Source: Dipodascopsis uninucleata var. uninucleata (Eukaryota; Ascomycota; Lipomycetes; Lipomycetales; Lipomycetaceae). From it: 64,000 bases of DNA. Shown here piece by piece: positions 47,250-58,700 of the stretch. A program made the position numbers and the translations under genes. Position 1 is the stretch's first letter, and each line of letters starts with the position of its first letter. The notes beneath the pieces were generated by a model. That model saw only the letters and a program-made list of their open reading frames with translations, was not told the origin of the DNA and did not search any database. The DNA lies in assembly GCA_030568195.1 (NCBI GenBank), contig JAJLTO010000005.1, forward strand, positions 248,001 through 312,000, in the 5' to 3' direction.

Positions 47250-49176
47250 ATGTCGCTTACTTCGTCTCTAAAACCAGATAGAGAAGACGGTGATAAGGTG
47301 AAGCGTAAATCTATAAAGGTGAGATACAGATGATGTGCAGTGTTAATAAGTTTGAAGTGCTAACGTGGTTGTATGAATCTCCATTAATATTTTAGCTAAA
47401 GCTGGGTGGATTTTTGTTCTCTCTAGTAGCACTGTTTGTAGAGGTTATTAGTTACTGGTATAAAGTGAGTAGCTTATGCAATCTCGTTTTGAGCTAGGAA
47501 TCATAGCTAACCGATGATGAATTTTCTTAATTCCTAGAAATTATGGATGCTTTTTGTCACTCGTCGACCAGAAGTGCAGCTTCTGGAGAGCATGCGCAAT
47601 GCAGAATCATATGAAGAATGGCTAGTAAGTTAGATATTTTATCTATAGGAATAACATGATAGCAATAATGCTGATGAACGGATCATCTTCAAACAGGACC
47701 TGGCTTATACACTAGATAATGTCATGGGAAACGATTTATGGCGTGCAAACCCAAAATCGACTAAATACGATTATAGGCTCATATCAGAAAGGCTTGATAT
47801 ATTGATGGAAGCTAAAGAAATGAGAGATATAACCACTCTTTCAGCAATCCTAAGATCAGGTATGTATATCATGGGGCCGATTCGACATTGCCATTTGGCT
47901 GTATTATGACTAACATCTAAAACATTAAGGTCTTGTGCGGAATCTTGGTAATATAGCAAACAAGAAACTCTTCACTTATACAGGAACTAAGTTTTTAATC
48001 GAGAAATATAACGTTGAGGTAGTGGAAAGTCTTAATTTTCTACTCAAGCTGCCTCAGACAGAATTTTCTCTGCAGCGAAAATTGGATTTTGTTCATGATA
48101 CTAGACTGTCATATGGATTATCAACCCTGGTTCTCCAGGGAGGAGTTCTGTTTGGTCTCTGTCATCTTGGGGTAGTAAAAGCTCTCTACAATCATAATCT
48201 TCTACCTAGGATTATAACAGGAGTTGGAGTAGGAGCGTTGATAGCAACACTGATCTGCGTACACCGTGATGAAGAGCTTCCAATATTTTTAGATGGCCAA
48301 AGTTTGGACTTATCTGCATTTACGCGAAACCAGCCAGATGAAAATCAAGGATGGAACCGCCTTAAACGCTTAATTAAAAAGGGCTATTTATTGGATGTTC
48401 AAGTAATTGAACAAGTAGTGAAAGACAATATTGGTGATCTCACATTTGAAGAAGCATATGCTCGAACACGACGCGTTTTGAATGTGATTGTGCACTCAGA
48501 CGACAAATATGTGCCTAATGTCTTCAATTTTTTAACTACACCAAACGTCGTTATTCGGTCTGCAGCCTGTGCTAGTAATGCGCTCCCAGGACTATTTGAA
48601 GAAGTTGAAATATTATGCAAAAATGAAGAGGGTGAGGTAGTACCTTGGATACGATCTGGAAATCCTTTACACTGGAAATCATGGGCGTCAACCAGAGCCA
48701 ACGAGCGCGAAGCGCCTTACACCAGAATTTCAGAATTGTTTAACGTAAACCATCTCATAGTATCTCAAGCACATCCATATATTGTACCATTCGTGTCTAG
48801 CGACTTCCATGTTGGTTCAAAATCGCTTCGATCGAAGCTTTTTCGTTTAATTGGTCTTGAAATATTACATCGTCTCATGCAACTTGAGACACTTGGGCTC
48901 TTACCTCTGTTTCTGAAGCGTCTACTGATGCTTGATGACAGTAGGTTAATGAACTCTGAAATTGTTACTGTTGTTCCTTATATTACTCTAGGTGACTTCT
49001 GGAAGCTATTTACAGCATCACCTCGATCAAGTGACGATGTCATGTATTGGAATCGAAAGGGTGAGCAGAGCACATGGTTTTCATTACCAGTTATCCGCCA
49101 ACGCTGCGGTGTTGAATTTGTTTTGGATGCTGCGTATGATTCTCTCTTTAAAAGTAAGCGCAATAGGCGCATCTAG
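47250..49176 (+). CDS. Patatin-domain protein of the Tgl3/4/5 triacylglycerol lipase family lacking the catalytic Ser and Asp
   Basis: Seen: five exons, 47250..47318, 47396..47464, 47538..47624, 47697..47859 and 47930..49176; 544 residues. Exon 2 encodes one hydrophobic span (about residues 26-43). The family region then follows: KYDYRLISERLD, RSGLVRNLGNIANKKLF, the oxyanion-side LQGGVLFGLCHLGVVKAL, SAACASNALPGLFEEVEI, and RISELFNVNHLIVSQAHPY. Odd: where Tgl proteins have GxSxG (usually GSSAG) this one has GVGVG (residues 227-231, bases 48220-48234). Where they have the DG-S catalytic Asp before the LSELFNVNHFIVSQ block it reads ASTR. Known: patatin lipases need that Ser-Asp dyad; Tgl3/4/5 work on lipid droplets. 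Inferred: a lipid-droplet or ER pseudo-lipase with a structural or regulatory role. The frame is otherwise clean with no stops, so it is not a decaying copy. Confidence 0.88.
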
Positions 49177-49579
49177 ATAGCTTACTGCGAAATTTTGGCA
49201 ATAATTCTGTACGTTCTGCTCAATATTCTCTTAGACTACTTAAACAAGCACTTTTTGTCTTTAAAAACCACGGTAACATGAAAATCTACCTTCTAAGATA
49301 TTTTCTGTTCTGCTATCTATTTCTTAAATCATCTTATTTTTTATCTCTAGAAATAACGTAAAATGTATATTTTGCCTTCTTTGGTCCATATGGCTTATCA
49401 ATGACGCGAATCTACTGCCTTTTGTCCGATACGTAGTACCGTGACTTGAGAACTACTTACGAAAATGGGAATTCGGTTGTTCGACTAAAATGCACTCTAT
49501 AAATAACACGGTGGTTCACTTGAACGTGAACGGTATTTAATCTACCCGATTTTTAACGTTGTATTTGAAATAGATCGAA
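49177..49579. other. Intergenic, patatin-like gene to HAD gene
   Basis: 400 bases between same-strand genes. It holds a 3' UTR and the HAD promoter. No gene seen. Confidence 0.5.
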
Positions 49580-50474
49580 ATGGTTCTAGTAAAAGCATTG
49601 TTGTTCGATGTTTTCGGAACAGTTGTGGATTGGAGAACAAATGTGGTATCCTATATTTCTGACCGATTGGACCAAAAACTTGATAAAACGATAGATTGGA
49701 ATCAATTCACAGAAGATTGGAGACGAGAATATTATGAATTCACTCAGAAAGGATCTCGAAGTGAGGCAACTAGCAACGAGTTCTTGACAGTTGATCAGCA
49801 GCATAGAATAACACTGGAGCAATTAGTACAGAAATATGGGTTTTTAGATCAAGTAACCAGCAGCGAACTCGATGATTTAACGATGGCTTGGCATAATCTC
49901 AAAGGTATTGTAGAGAATTCTAATGCATAATAGAAAATATTTCCTTTCTTACATCATTTGTAATTGATAGGATGGGACGACACTGTTGAAGGATTAAAAC
50001 TCTTAAAATCTCAATTTATCATTGGCACCTTGTCAAATGGAAACACAAAACTACTTGTAGATATGGTAAGCTCATTCAAGCAACTCCGATAGCAAAAAGT
50101 GTATATATAATTAACAGTCAAGGCTAAATATGCGGACTTACAATGGGATGTTATTTTTGGAGGAGATACCTTTAAAGCGTACAAACCTTCTTCAAAGATG
50201 TATTTGGGAGCTGCTGAGCTTCTGCAGATAGATCCAGAAAAGTAGGTTGAAATAAGATTAATGATTCAAGTGGCGAATAAGCAGCTAACAATAAAATACT
50301 AGTATCGTTATGGTGGCTGCTCATATATATGATCTTAAAGCTGCTAAAAGTTTTGGATTCCAAACAGCTTATATAGTTCGACAGGGGGAAGACGTAGGTA
50401 AAGTAGTGGGTCGTGACGAAGTTGATTTTTATACGAACAGTCTAGTCGATTTATTCAAGCAATTGACAGCGTAA
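49580..50474 (+). CDS. HAD-superfamily hydrolase, haloacid dehalogenase type II
   Basis: Seen: four exons, 49580..49904, 49971..50065, 50123..50241 and 50303..50474; 236 residues. The third exon uses the acceptor AGTCAAG|G, because the nearer AACAG breaks the frame. HAD motifs are in order: nucleophile Asp in LLFDVFGTVVDW (residue 9), motif II TLSNGN, the motif III Lys in AYKPSSKMY and acidic motif IV in AAHIYDLKAA. Known: L-2-haloacid dehalogenases hydrolyse the C-halogen bond through an Asp ester; most fungal homologs have no proven substrate. The length agrees with the family (220-245). Inferred: a cytosolic hydrolase with intact active site; the true substrate is unknown. Confidence 0.88.
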
Positions 50475-50554
50475 CATAAAATATCCAGTTTAGTCATAAA
50501 GTATTAGAATTAAGGTGTATATGAAATAAAATATGTTCATGTATTGAGAGAGAT

Positions 50555-51081
50555 CTATTGTACACTACTAGTTTTATCCTCTGTGACTAGTTTTCTGAGT
50601 CCTGTGATATCAGCAAATCCAGGTTTTGTTTCTAAGAATATATAGGGACTATTGCAAAGCTGTTAGTTATAAATATATTACTAAAGTACAAATATTAAAA
50701 TTGCCTTCATTGCTACTCACTTTCGTCCCTCGTGTTCCATTGCTTTTGTCCATTTAGCGAAAGCTACTGGCTGCAGGCTCGGTGCTGTCAATACCATTCC
50801 CAGCGAAAACAAAACCGTAGCGACAATCGCTTCAACCATAATCTTGAATGGAAGTCAATAATCATCCATCAAACATGCATATTCAATAATATTTCAATAT
50901 TTCTAGAACAATAACCAACATCTGACGCATAAAAGATCCATATACTTACATCTATAGGTAACGTCGCCGATGATACCACCTTGACGTGCTTCAAATAATG
51001 CGAAAACTCATAAGCTGAGTATCCTGCATGTGCCAAAAATATTAGCGAAATAGCCACAAGAAGATTTGATGCAGCCGACAT
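50555..51081 (-). CDS. EMC5: ER membrane complex subunit 5 (EMC5/MMGT type)
   Basis: Seen: three exons, 51081..50950, 50842..50721 and 50648..50555; 115 residues. The protein begins MSAASNLLVAISLIFLAHAGYSAYE, giving the first membrane span. Exon 2 carries LPID-IMVEAIVATVLFSLGMVL, the second span, and ends EHEGR. Exon 3 reads NPYIFLETKPGFADI before a short polar tail. Known: EMC5 is a core membrane subunit of the EMC insertase, which inserts tail-anchored and multi-pass proteins into the ER; its C-terminal helix faces the cytosol. The acceptor at 50649 (CAATAG) is the one that restores the family's RxPYxFLETRPGF end; a nearer-looking AACAG would put a stop shortly after. Short inter-gene distance (80 bases) to the HAD gene, tail to tail. 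Confidence 0.85.
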
Positions 51082-51391
51082 CTTAGAATATTTATTCTAT
51101 CAGATATCTTTTTCAATATTAAGATATAGTGGAGTCAATTATGGTCAAATACTACTATCAAGGAAGAGTTGCTAGAAATCAGATAGAATTGAATTTCGTT
51201 TGGCATTGCTACTGATAATGTTATTTGAGGCATAAATGCAATGATATATATACTACCCCTGATTTTTTCGGTCCCAGCGAAAAGAATTTTTCATACAATT
51301 AAAAAAATCTTTCTTCGGAGATCAAAGGTTCAAAATTAAATTGGATATTTCTTTGCGACAACACACCTGGGCCAAGTAATTTAAAGGCGAA
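51082..51391. other. Compact divergent promoter, EMC5 / ERB1
   Basis: 310 bases between divergent starts. Contains a near-match to the ribosome-biogenesis RRPE element (listed separately). Confidence 0.5.
51281..51294 (-). promoter_or_regulatory. RRPE-like element before ERB1
   Basis: The minus strand reads TGAAAAATTCTTT, one mismatch from the RRPE consensus TGAAAAATTTTT. It lies about 100 bases upstream of ERB1. Known: RRPE marks ribosome-biogenesis genes in yeasts. No PAC (GATGAG) partner was seen nearby, so support is weak. Confidence 0.3.
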
Positions 51392-53979
51392 ATGGCTAAA
51401 AGAAAGTTAGCAGCGAAGAAGAATACTACTACAAATGGTAAACCATCGACTATATCGGTCGAAAGGAAACAGAATTTTCTTAAGGCGTCTAGTTTGAAGC
51501 CTGCACTGGTGGGCGTACTTGAGGACGAGAATGAACCATCCGAAGATGACAAGGAAGACGAAGATGAAGATGAAGATGAAGATGAAGATGAAGATGATAT
51601 TGTATTTGAGGCAGATGAGTCAGATGAGGAGGACGAGTTTTCTGGAATAATTGACGGTGCTCTGTCAGATTCGGATGCTGATACTGAGAATTCGGATGCT
51701 GAGGATATCGATAACAAGGACAGTGACGATGAGCTTGAGGAGATCGATGAGGGTGACGAACCCGACGAAGAAGAAGATGAGACTGAGGAACCTGAATTTA
51801 TTGGTGTGAGCAATGTTTTTGATTCTGACGTAGACGAAGAATCAGAGTATACGTCAGCTTATGCTACCAGTGAACATGGGAGCCAGTCTTCACTCTCATC
51901 TGTTGATGATTTTGATGATAAAGTATTATACTACAAGAAGGGAGCAGATGGTAAACCAAGGCCGATTTATAAAGCTATTGATCCTCACTACTCAAGTGAT
52001 GACAGTGATAGGGAGGATGAAAACACTGTTGGTAATATACCATTATCCGCATACGATGAGTATCCTCATATTGGTTATGATATCAATGGTAAACGAATCA
52101 TGAGACCTGCAGCAGGAAGTGCGCTGGACAGTTTGTTAGACAGCATTGAGGTTCCCGAAGGTTGGACCGGTTTGATAGATAGAAACTCAGGAGCAGACTT
52201 AAAGCTTACAAAGGAAGAGCTTAATTTGATAAAGAAAATTCAGCTGGGCGAGAGCCTCGATGGAGTAAATCCATATGAAGATACTATCGAATGGTTCTCT
52301 TCGAAGACCGAGGTAATGCCTCTTTCTGCAGCACCCGAGCCCAAGCGAAGATTTGTTCCTTCGAAACATGAGGCAAAAAGAGTAATGAAGATTGTCCGTG
52401 CCATCAGAGAGGGCCGTATCGTACCAAATAAGCCAAAGACTTCGTCACAAGACGAAGAGGTTATTTACGATCTTTGGGCGGACGATCTTCCAGACCAAAC
52501 ACCTCATATTATGCATATTCCAGCCCCTAAAATGGCGAAACCTACTAATGACGAGAGCTACAATCCTCCTGCTGAATATCTTCCAACTGAGGAGGAGAAG
52601 GAAGAGTACATCAAGACAGATCCTATGGACAGAGAAAAGAACTATCTTCCTGCAAAGTATTCAGCGCTTCGAAGGGTTCCTCGCTACGATAGCTTCGTTC
52701 GTGAACGATTCGAGCGATCTCTTGATTTATATCTCGCACCTCGTGTTAAAAAGAATAAGCTTAATATCGATCCAGATTCTTTATTACCTAAGCTACCTTC
52801 TCCTCAAGATCTCAAACCTTTTCCAATCAAATGCTCTATTACCTATGAAGGTCACAAGGGCCGAGTCCGTGCCATTAGTGTGGATCCATCTGGTCTGTGG
52901 TTGGCCACTGGTGCAGATGATGGAACTTTGCGAATTTGGGAAGTTCTTACCGGACGAGAGGTCTGGAATGCCACTCTTTCTGCGGATGAGAAAGAACCGG
53001 TGCAATCAGTCGAATGGAACCCCGTTAAAGATAGTGGTATCCTGGCTGTATCAGCGTAAGCCTATTAAATTTTCTATTTTCTATTTATTTGTTTAATATG
53101 AACTAACATTATTCAACATGTAGCGGCGAAAAAATATATCTATGCTTGCCTCCAATTTTTGACGAGGCTGTTGAGAACACTGGACAAGAGATGTTATCTG
53201 CAGGATGGGGTTATGCGGCTCAGAATGGAACTAAGTCAAATTCACTAGAAGAAATCAGCAAAGAACCACCTGCTAAGTGGACGAAGCCTTCTTCGAAACT
53301 ATCGTCGCTTGGTGTGGATGTTGTCATTGTATGCCGTAAGACGGTTAAACAATTGGCCTGGCATAGACGAGGAGACTACTTTGTTGGGGTATCTCCGGAA
53401 GGCGCAAACCAGGCAGTATTAGTGCATCAAATATCAAAGCATCAAACTCAGTCGCCTTTTAGAAAGTCAAAAGGTATCATTCAAAGAGCACAGTTCCACC
53501 CTTTCAAGCCCATGTTGTATGTTGCTACTCAGCGTTACATTCGCATATATGACTTATCTATTCAGTCACTATCGAAAACTTTGCAACCGGGTGCAAGATG
53601 GCTAAGCTCTTTCGATATCCACCCACAAGGTGACAATGTCTTGACAGGATCATACGATAAACGTGTCACATGGCATGATATGGATCTGAGTACCAAACCT
53701 TACCGTACTCTACGATATCATACTAAGGCGGTCCGTGATGTTAGATTTCATTCTCGATTCCCACTTTTCTGTTCTGCAAGTGATGACGGTAGTGTTAACG
53801 TATTTCATGGTACGGTTTATGATGATCTACTGAAAAATCCGTTACTGGTACCACTGAAAGTTTTAAAGGGTCACAGTGTCGTTCAGTCTTTAGGTGTTTT
53901 GAAGGTATGCTGGCATCCCAAGGAGCCCTGGCTCTTCACGTCTGGTGCTGATAGTACTGCCAAACTTTGGACTACTTAA
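51392..53979 (+). CDS. ERB1: Ribosome biogenesis protein Erb1 (BOP1), WD-repeat
   Basis: Seen: exons 51392..53055 and 53124..53979 (intron GTAAGC...TGTAG, Ala codon split), 839 residues. The N-terminal 150 residues are strongly acidic with an ED-repeat run. The BOP1 N-terminal domain follows ([36 protein letters not shown]). A C-terminal WD40 propeller comes last, with [49 protein letters not shown] and [15 protein letters not shown]. Known: Erb1 with Nop7/Pes1 and Ytm1 forms the PeBoW complex needed for 27S pre-rRNA processing and 60S assembly in the nucleolus; yeast Erb1 has 807 residues. All parts are intact and the extra length lies in the acidic tract. The ATG is preceded by a short 5' leader in the compact divergent promoter. 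Confidence 0.96.
51554..51598 (+). repeat. GAAGAT hexamer repeat coding an Asp-Glu run
   Basis: About seven near-identical GA(A)GAT units inside ERB1, read as alternating Glu-Asp in the acidic N-terminal region. Repeat length is likely variable. Confidence 0.8.
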
Positions 53980-55459
53980 AAGAACAAGAGCTGCTTCGAA
54001 TCTGACGTTCATATTTGCGAGCTAAGGTCAAATCACGCAGATTTATATACAGTTATAGCAGCTTATATACTATGATATAAGTATTTTTTTGCTCCTGTAT
54101 GATCTAGGTAGCATATAACTATACGTTACACAAATAATGTCTTTTGATCTATAGTGATATCATCTTTACTACAGACTGGGCATAACAATGTATTATATAT
54201 TATTTAGAGCTACAATACTTAAGCTAGACCTAGTTATAGTCTACCACAATGAAGTATCACAGGTCTCTACAGATTAATCCGTAACTACTATTCTAAAATA
54301 TATAACATATACTGTTTCAAAACGTAAGACTCTCATGATTATGTAAAGTTGATAAATATTCTGTCATTTGTTCACTGGTAACTGATTTGACGTTGAAGCT
54401 AGTACAGAGTAGGCAGCTAGGACCAGGTCTTCTACAGGCTTATCACTCTTAAAAATGCTTATGAAGTGCCTGAAATCATATAGAATGATAACACAGTAAA
54501 TGGTAGATTATTACATAAAATGGTAGTATCTTCTATGTTGATTTTTCCATACTGACTATACAAGCAAATGATGAATATAACAAAAAACACAAGCACATGC
54601 TAGCGCAATTGGAAATTTATATTATAAAATTATTAAACATACAAGCCGAACTAATATTTGACTATAAAGCTCATAAAACAAAATTCTAGATTGGTATTAG
54701 CTGAAATACTATCTCGAAGCAAACTATGTACAAAATTTCCTTGTTATATAGGACGTCACTTTTGTCAAATTCATTTTTAGATTACTAAAATGTTCTGTAA
54801 TCAAGTATAGTTATGATTGTCACAAATGTTATCAAGGTCAAAAGTAAAATAATTCTGCCCTAAAAGTTCTGTACTGGATATACTGTTTATTGTACAGTAG
54901 ATACATGTGTTATACAATCCCTTAGCAATGCTGAATCGCATTCTCTTTACACTAGAAAATTGGACCAAAAAAGAACGAATAATTCATTGTCCGGCTAGTT
55001 TCTCTTCAACTTTCTTCCTTTCAGTACTTACGTATATTCTTCGCTGCTACTAATCGTAATAATACCAAAATAGAGAAGAATATTCGTAAGGAAAGAAAAA
55101 GAGTGGCTCCATAATATGGAACCACCTATCAAGAGACAAATTAAAACAAATGAGTGAGAAAGAGAAAATTTGAAATATCACAAAATAAAGTTATTTAAAA
55201 AATAGACGAACTGGAGATTCAACCAACCAATACTATTTTCAGTGCCTGTTATAGAAATGTAGACGTGTGTGGTGAAAAAAGTTACAAAATGGCACATGGT
55301 TGTGATCTTGTATATCTTTCAAGAGCATTTCAGGAACGGAGAGCGATTGGAAGTCAAAAATCTAATAAAATTCGCCTCCATGGAAACAGTAGAGAAAAAA
55401 TTGCGGAGTAGTTTAGTGATCTACTCAGCTTGGCCTAAATATTCGAACATTAGTTAGAA
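53980..55459. other. Intergenic, 1.5 kb
   Basis: AT-rich. At 54364-54469 (minus strand) there is a 34-codon open stretch directly after a TTTCAG acceptor and ending in TGA. I could not connect it to any upstream exon, so it is noted but not called. Otherwise no coding signal. Confidence 0.4.
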
Positions 55460-55723
55460 TCACTGAATCAACAATATGGGGTAATTTCGAACTGGAGTAA
55501 TCAACATACATTTCGGACAAAATTTGGATGAATCGTCACCTAATGGCTCACCACAGCGAAGACAGGCGAATCGTACAGTATCAAAATTAACAAGGCTAAT
55601 TCCACTGATAATAGTCCAGTATTTATTAGAAATTCGCGACCGAATTGTGGTGATATCGGTTCCTTGCGACGAGTAACAGTTACTGTGACTTCTGCTCCAA
55701 GGCATAATGTTTTGACAAGCCAT
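55460..55723 (-). CDS. Candidate small protein with a C-terminal CxxC...CxxC zinc ribbon
   Basis: Seen: minus-strand frame, about 87 residues from the ATG at 55723. It ends FACLRCGEPL...KFCPKCMLITP plus ten residues; two CxxC knuckles ten residues apart make a plausible zinc ribbon. The frame stays open for 46 more codons upstream (to about 55861) without an ATG, so a 5' exon may be missing. A donor-like GTATGT sits immediately inside the last knuckle, so the 3' end could also be spliced. Known: such ribbons occur in many nucleic-acid-binding proteins. I do not recognise the family, and this may not be a gene. Confidence 0.3.
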   Translation of the reverse strand: MACQNIMPWSRSHSNCYSSQGTDITTIRSRISNKYWTIISGISLVNFDTVRFACLRCGEPLGDDSSKFCPKCMLITPVRNYPILLIQ

Positions 55724-58700
55724 GGTTGATATCTCGTCTAATTTAGGTTCCTTGGCGCTGAATAAGAGAATAAAAAAGTTCTCAGCAACTCGTAGACAAG
55801 AGCTGAGAAAGAGACTGCGCTTATACAAATATGCGTTCGTACACGCGATGTTGTCTGTCAAACGTTCTCTGGGTTTTCAATTCAACAATATGCAGCATCC
55901 AAGAAGCCGCTCGTTCTTTGCAACTAATATTCTATTTCCTGTGACTCTCACTTTCAGATGCGTTTAGGACCACTATTTTATTTGCCTTTAATCGCTTAGG
56001 AAGATCGAAAGCGGCAGTAGCAGCAATAATGTTGGTTATGTGGAAGGACCTTTGTTGGATCGGATCCGAAAAGTGACGTTCATTCGTCAAATATGATTTC
56101 AAGACTGAGAAGACAAAAGAGATAATAGTGAAAAAAGGAAACGAATGTGGAAGTCCAGGCAAGTATCAGTATAAATAGTTTTTGTCTGGGGGGTAACTGG
56201 ATCTCAAAGGAAGGTGACGATATTGAAAGATTAACACAGTTTAGAACAGTATTTGTTTTACTAGAACAGAAAAGAAAGAAGAAACGTAGTAGACGAGATA
56301 TGGGGAAGGGAGAGGGAAGAAGGGAAAGAAAACCATCTACGTATTGAGTACTATATATATACCTGTACCCGCGTGAGTATCTGTAGGCTAATATACCTGT
56401 ATATTTGTATACAGATGTGGTAATACAAAGTTACATCGTGTGCAGTTGGTACATATGACATGAGCGTAAATGCATATTTGGACGATAGGGAGAGTACATA
56501 TAAAAACTAACTAGAAATCTACAGCGGAACAAGGACGAGTAGCAAGAGCTAGGAAAGTCAGAAGGTAGCATGACGGCAGCTACACATAATGCACACCCAT
56601 TCTCGTAGCTTTATGCAACCCTCCTGAGCCTGTTCTGGCGCCCTTGCTCCCTGGCGCGATGCCATTAAAACGAACTAGGCCACGTTTCGTATACGCTTGT
56701 GCTGCCTATCTTCGTGTCGCCTATCTAGTGCTGTAATTTATGGACGGGGGCTGCTAGCAAACAACCTGTCAGGCGCATGTCTGCTCGTTTATTTGCCAGC
56801 TGTATGAGAGGCACATTGTTATTGTTTACTTTGGTCCACACCACCTGTCTGGCTACTATCTGGCCACCCACGCTGGGACAAACAGCCAAACAGACGAGCG
56901 ACCCTGAAATGGAGGTTGGACATCACTCAGGATGTGTGTGCTTTGTTTCAAGGTGGTCAAACTAGAACGTAAATAAATAGTTGAAATTAAGCAAACAGGA
57001 CTGGACTATGCACGATGACATCAGCTGCGTCGCACCCGTTTAGGAAGGGAAAAATCTGGGGAATTCTAAAATGAAGTAATAAAACAAAATTAAGTACAAC
57101 CCAGATCTAATTAATTTATTAGCGGGAAATTAAAAAATCTGTTTCAAAACGAAATTTTAAAGTCACCTTAACACCCCTCTAATAATCCTGAGCCCCTGCA
57201 CTGAGTACCACGAAAACACGCAAACAGCATAATTCTGCCTTTTTGTCCTGGAAGAGGCACATGACTGACATCGTCAGACGGGACGCACACAATCGTTCAT
57301 ATACCCGAGCTGGAGTACTCCTTGTCCGTTGCCATGTGAACAACCACACTGGTCTGTTTGTTTACTCTCTCCTCTTTTGGCAGCTGCCCGTCTAGAGTTT
57401 TATCTGCTTTCTGCATCGTCGTTCTTCTCTCTTTTTTTACATCTCAGAGACACGCGCACGCACGCGTGTATTCTTCCTGTGTCCTGTCTGGGGATGCCTC
57501 TGCAGCAAGTGTCTGCCGCAGCCACCCGATATCTGCACTGTGGCAGGCGCACACAGGCGCGGCCTAGCGCACAGTCTGGATGCTCCTGCGCGCTCCGTGT
57601 TCTCAGCGCGCAGGGTTCCGGTAGATCTCCGTGTCCCTTCTACATGGGTGCGAGCCGCGCCGGTATATCATACACGAACGCTGCACGAGCATCACTAGAC
57701 GCTAGTTGTTCATTTCACCGCTGATGCTTTTCCATGTGTCTGGTTGGCTAGCCAACGCCGTGTCAATCGGGTGAACCCGCGTCGGCGTGCCGTGACGACG
57801 CTTACTGAGGAACCTGTTGCCCGTTGTCGTGGCGATCGTCCCTTAACGAGCGGCGTCTAGCTCGAAGCATGCATGTCTATCTAGCTTAAAATCTAGAACT
57901 CACCGCCGTACGTTTTCTGTGATCGCAGTGATCTACCGTAAGTGCCAATGGCTGTTAATGGCCATCTTGAACACTAATAAATATTTGGCGACAAAAAATT
58001 ATAATTTTATAATATTATGTTATTGCTACGTTAAATAAATATCTATTTTAGGTAATTTCAATAACAAGTATATCTGCCTAGTATGCTGGCTGTGCGCACG
58101 CAAGTCAGATTCAGTAAATAGCGTTATTACCAGAAGCATACCGTAGGGCCGACTTGGCCAGCGTGCACGCCATATTACGGAGAGAGGCTATTGCTCAAAT
58201 ACCACGCACTTCGCAGTGCCAATTATAGTCTCGTCTATTGGGATAAGCAGACGATCCTGCAGAGCCAAAGCTCTGCTACAATCTGCTAGCATCTGGAAGG
58301 ATCCTCAATCGATCATCAGATCATGATGGAAGGTTGCTTCCGACTGAATCTCAGCAAGACCATGCATGCAATTGAAACTGAATAAGCTCAGTTCTACTGC
58401 AGGCTCAGGTCGTTGGTTCTGCTACCTCACTGAGAGCTTTAACTCTGCAGCAGACTAATTTGCACTGCCAAGCATCGTCACGCATCGGAGTAGCGTGCCT
58501 ACCATTTATGTAGTCTACAGCAGCAGTAAACGAAGTGGTACAACAGGCTTGATCGTTACGCTGTATTTCAAGGAAGAATCCATAATCGTAGTTGTATCTT
58601 CAGCAGCGGGAGCTGAAAATTCATTGGCACTCGCGAAGTCCTAGGGGAACGGCGGGTCAATATGGGTTACGTAGTCAGCTCAGCGCAGCCGAAACTTCGT

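Noticed and set aside
51322-51813. Ser-rich 163-residue minus-strand frame opposite ERB1
   Set aside because: Pure antisense shadow of the acidic GAAGAT repeat of ERB1.
57329-57724. 131-residue frame in the GC-rich island
   Set aside because: Cys/Ala/Arg-rich product typical of GC-rich non-coding DNA; an overlapping frame of similar quality exists at 57358-57567.
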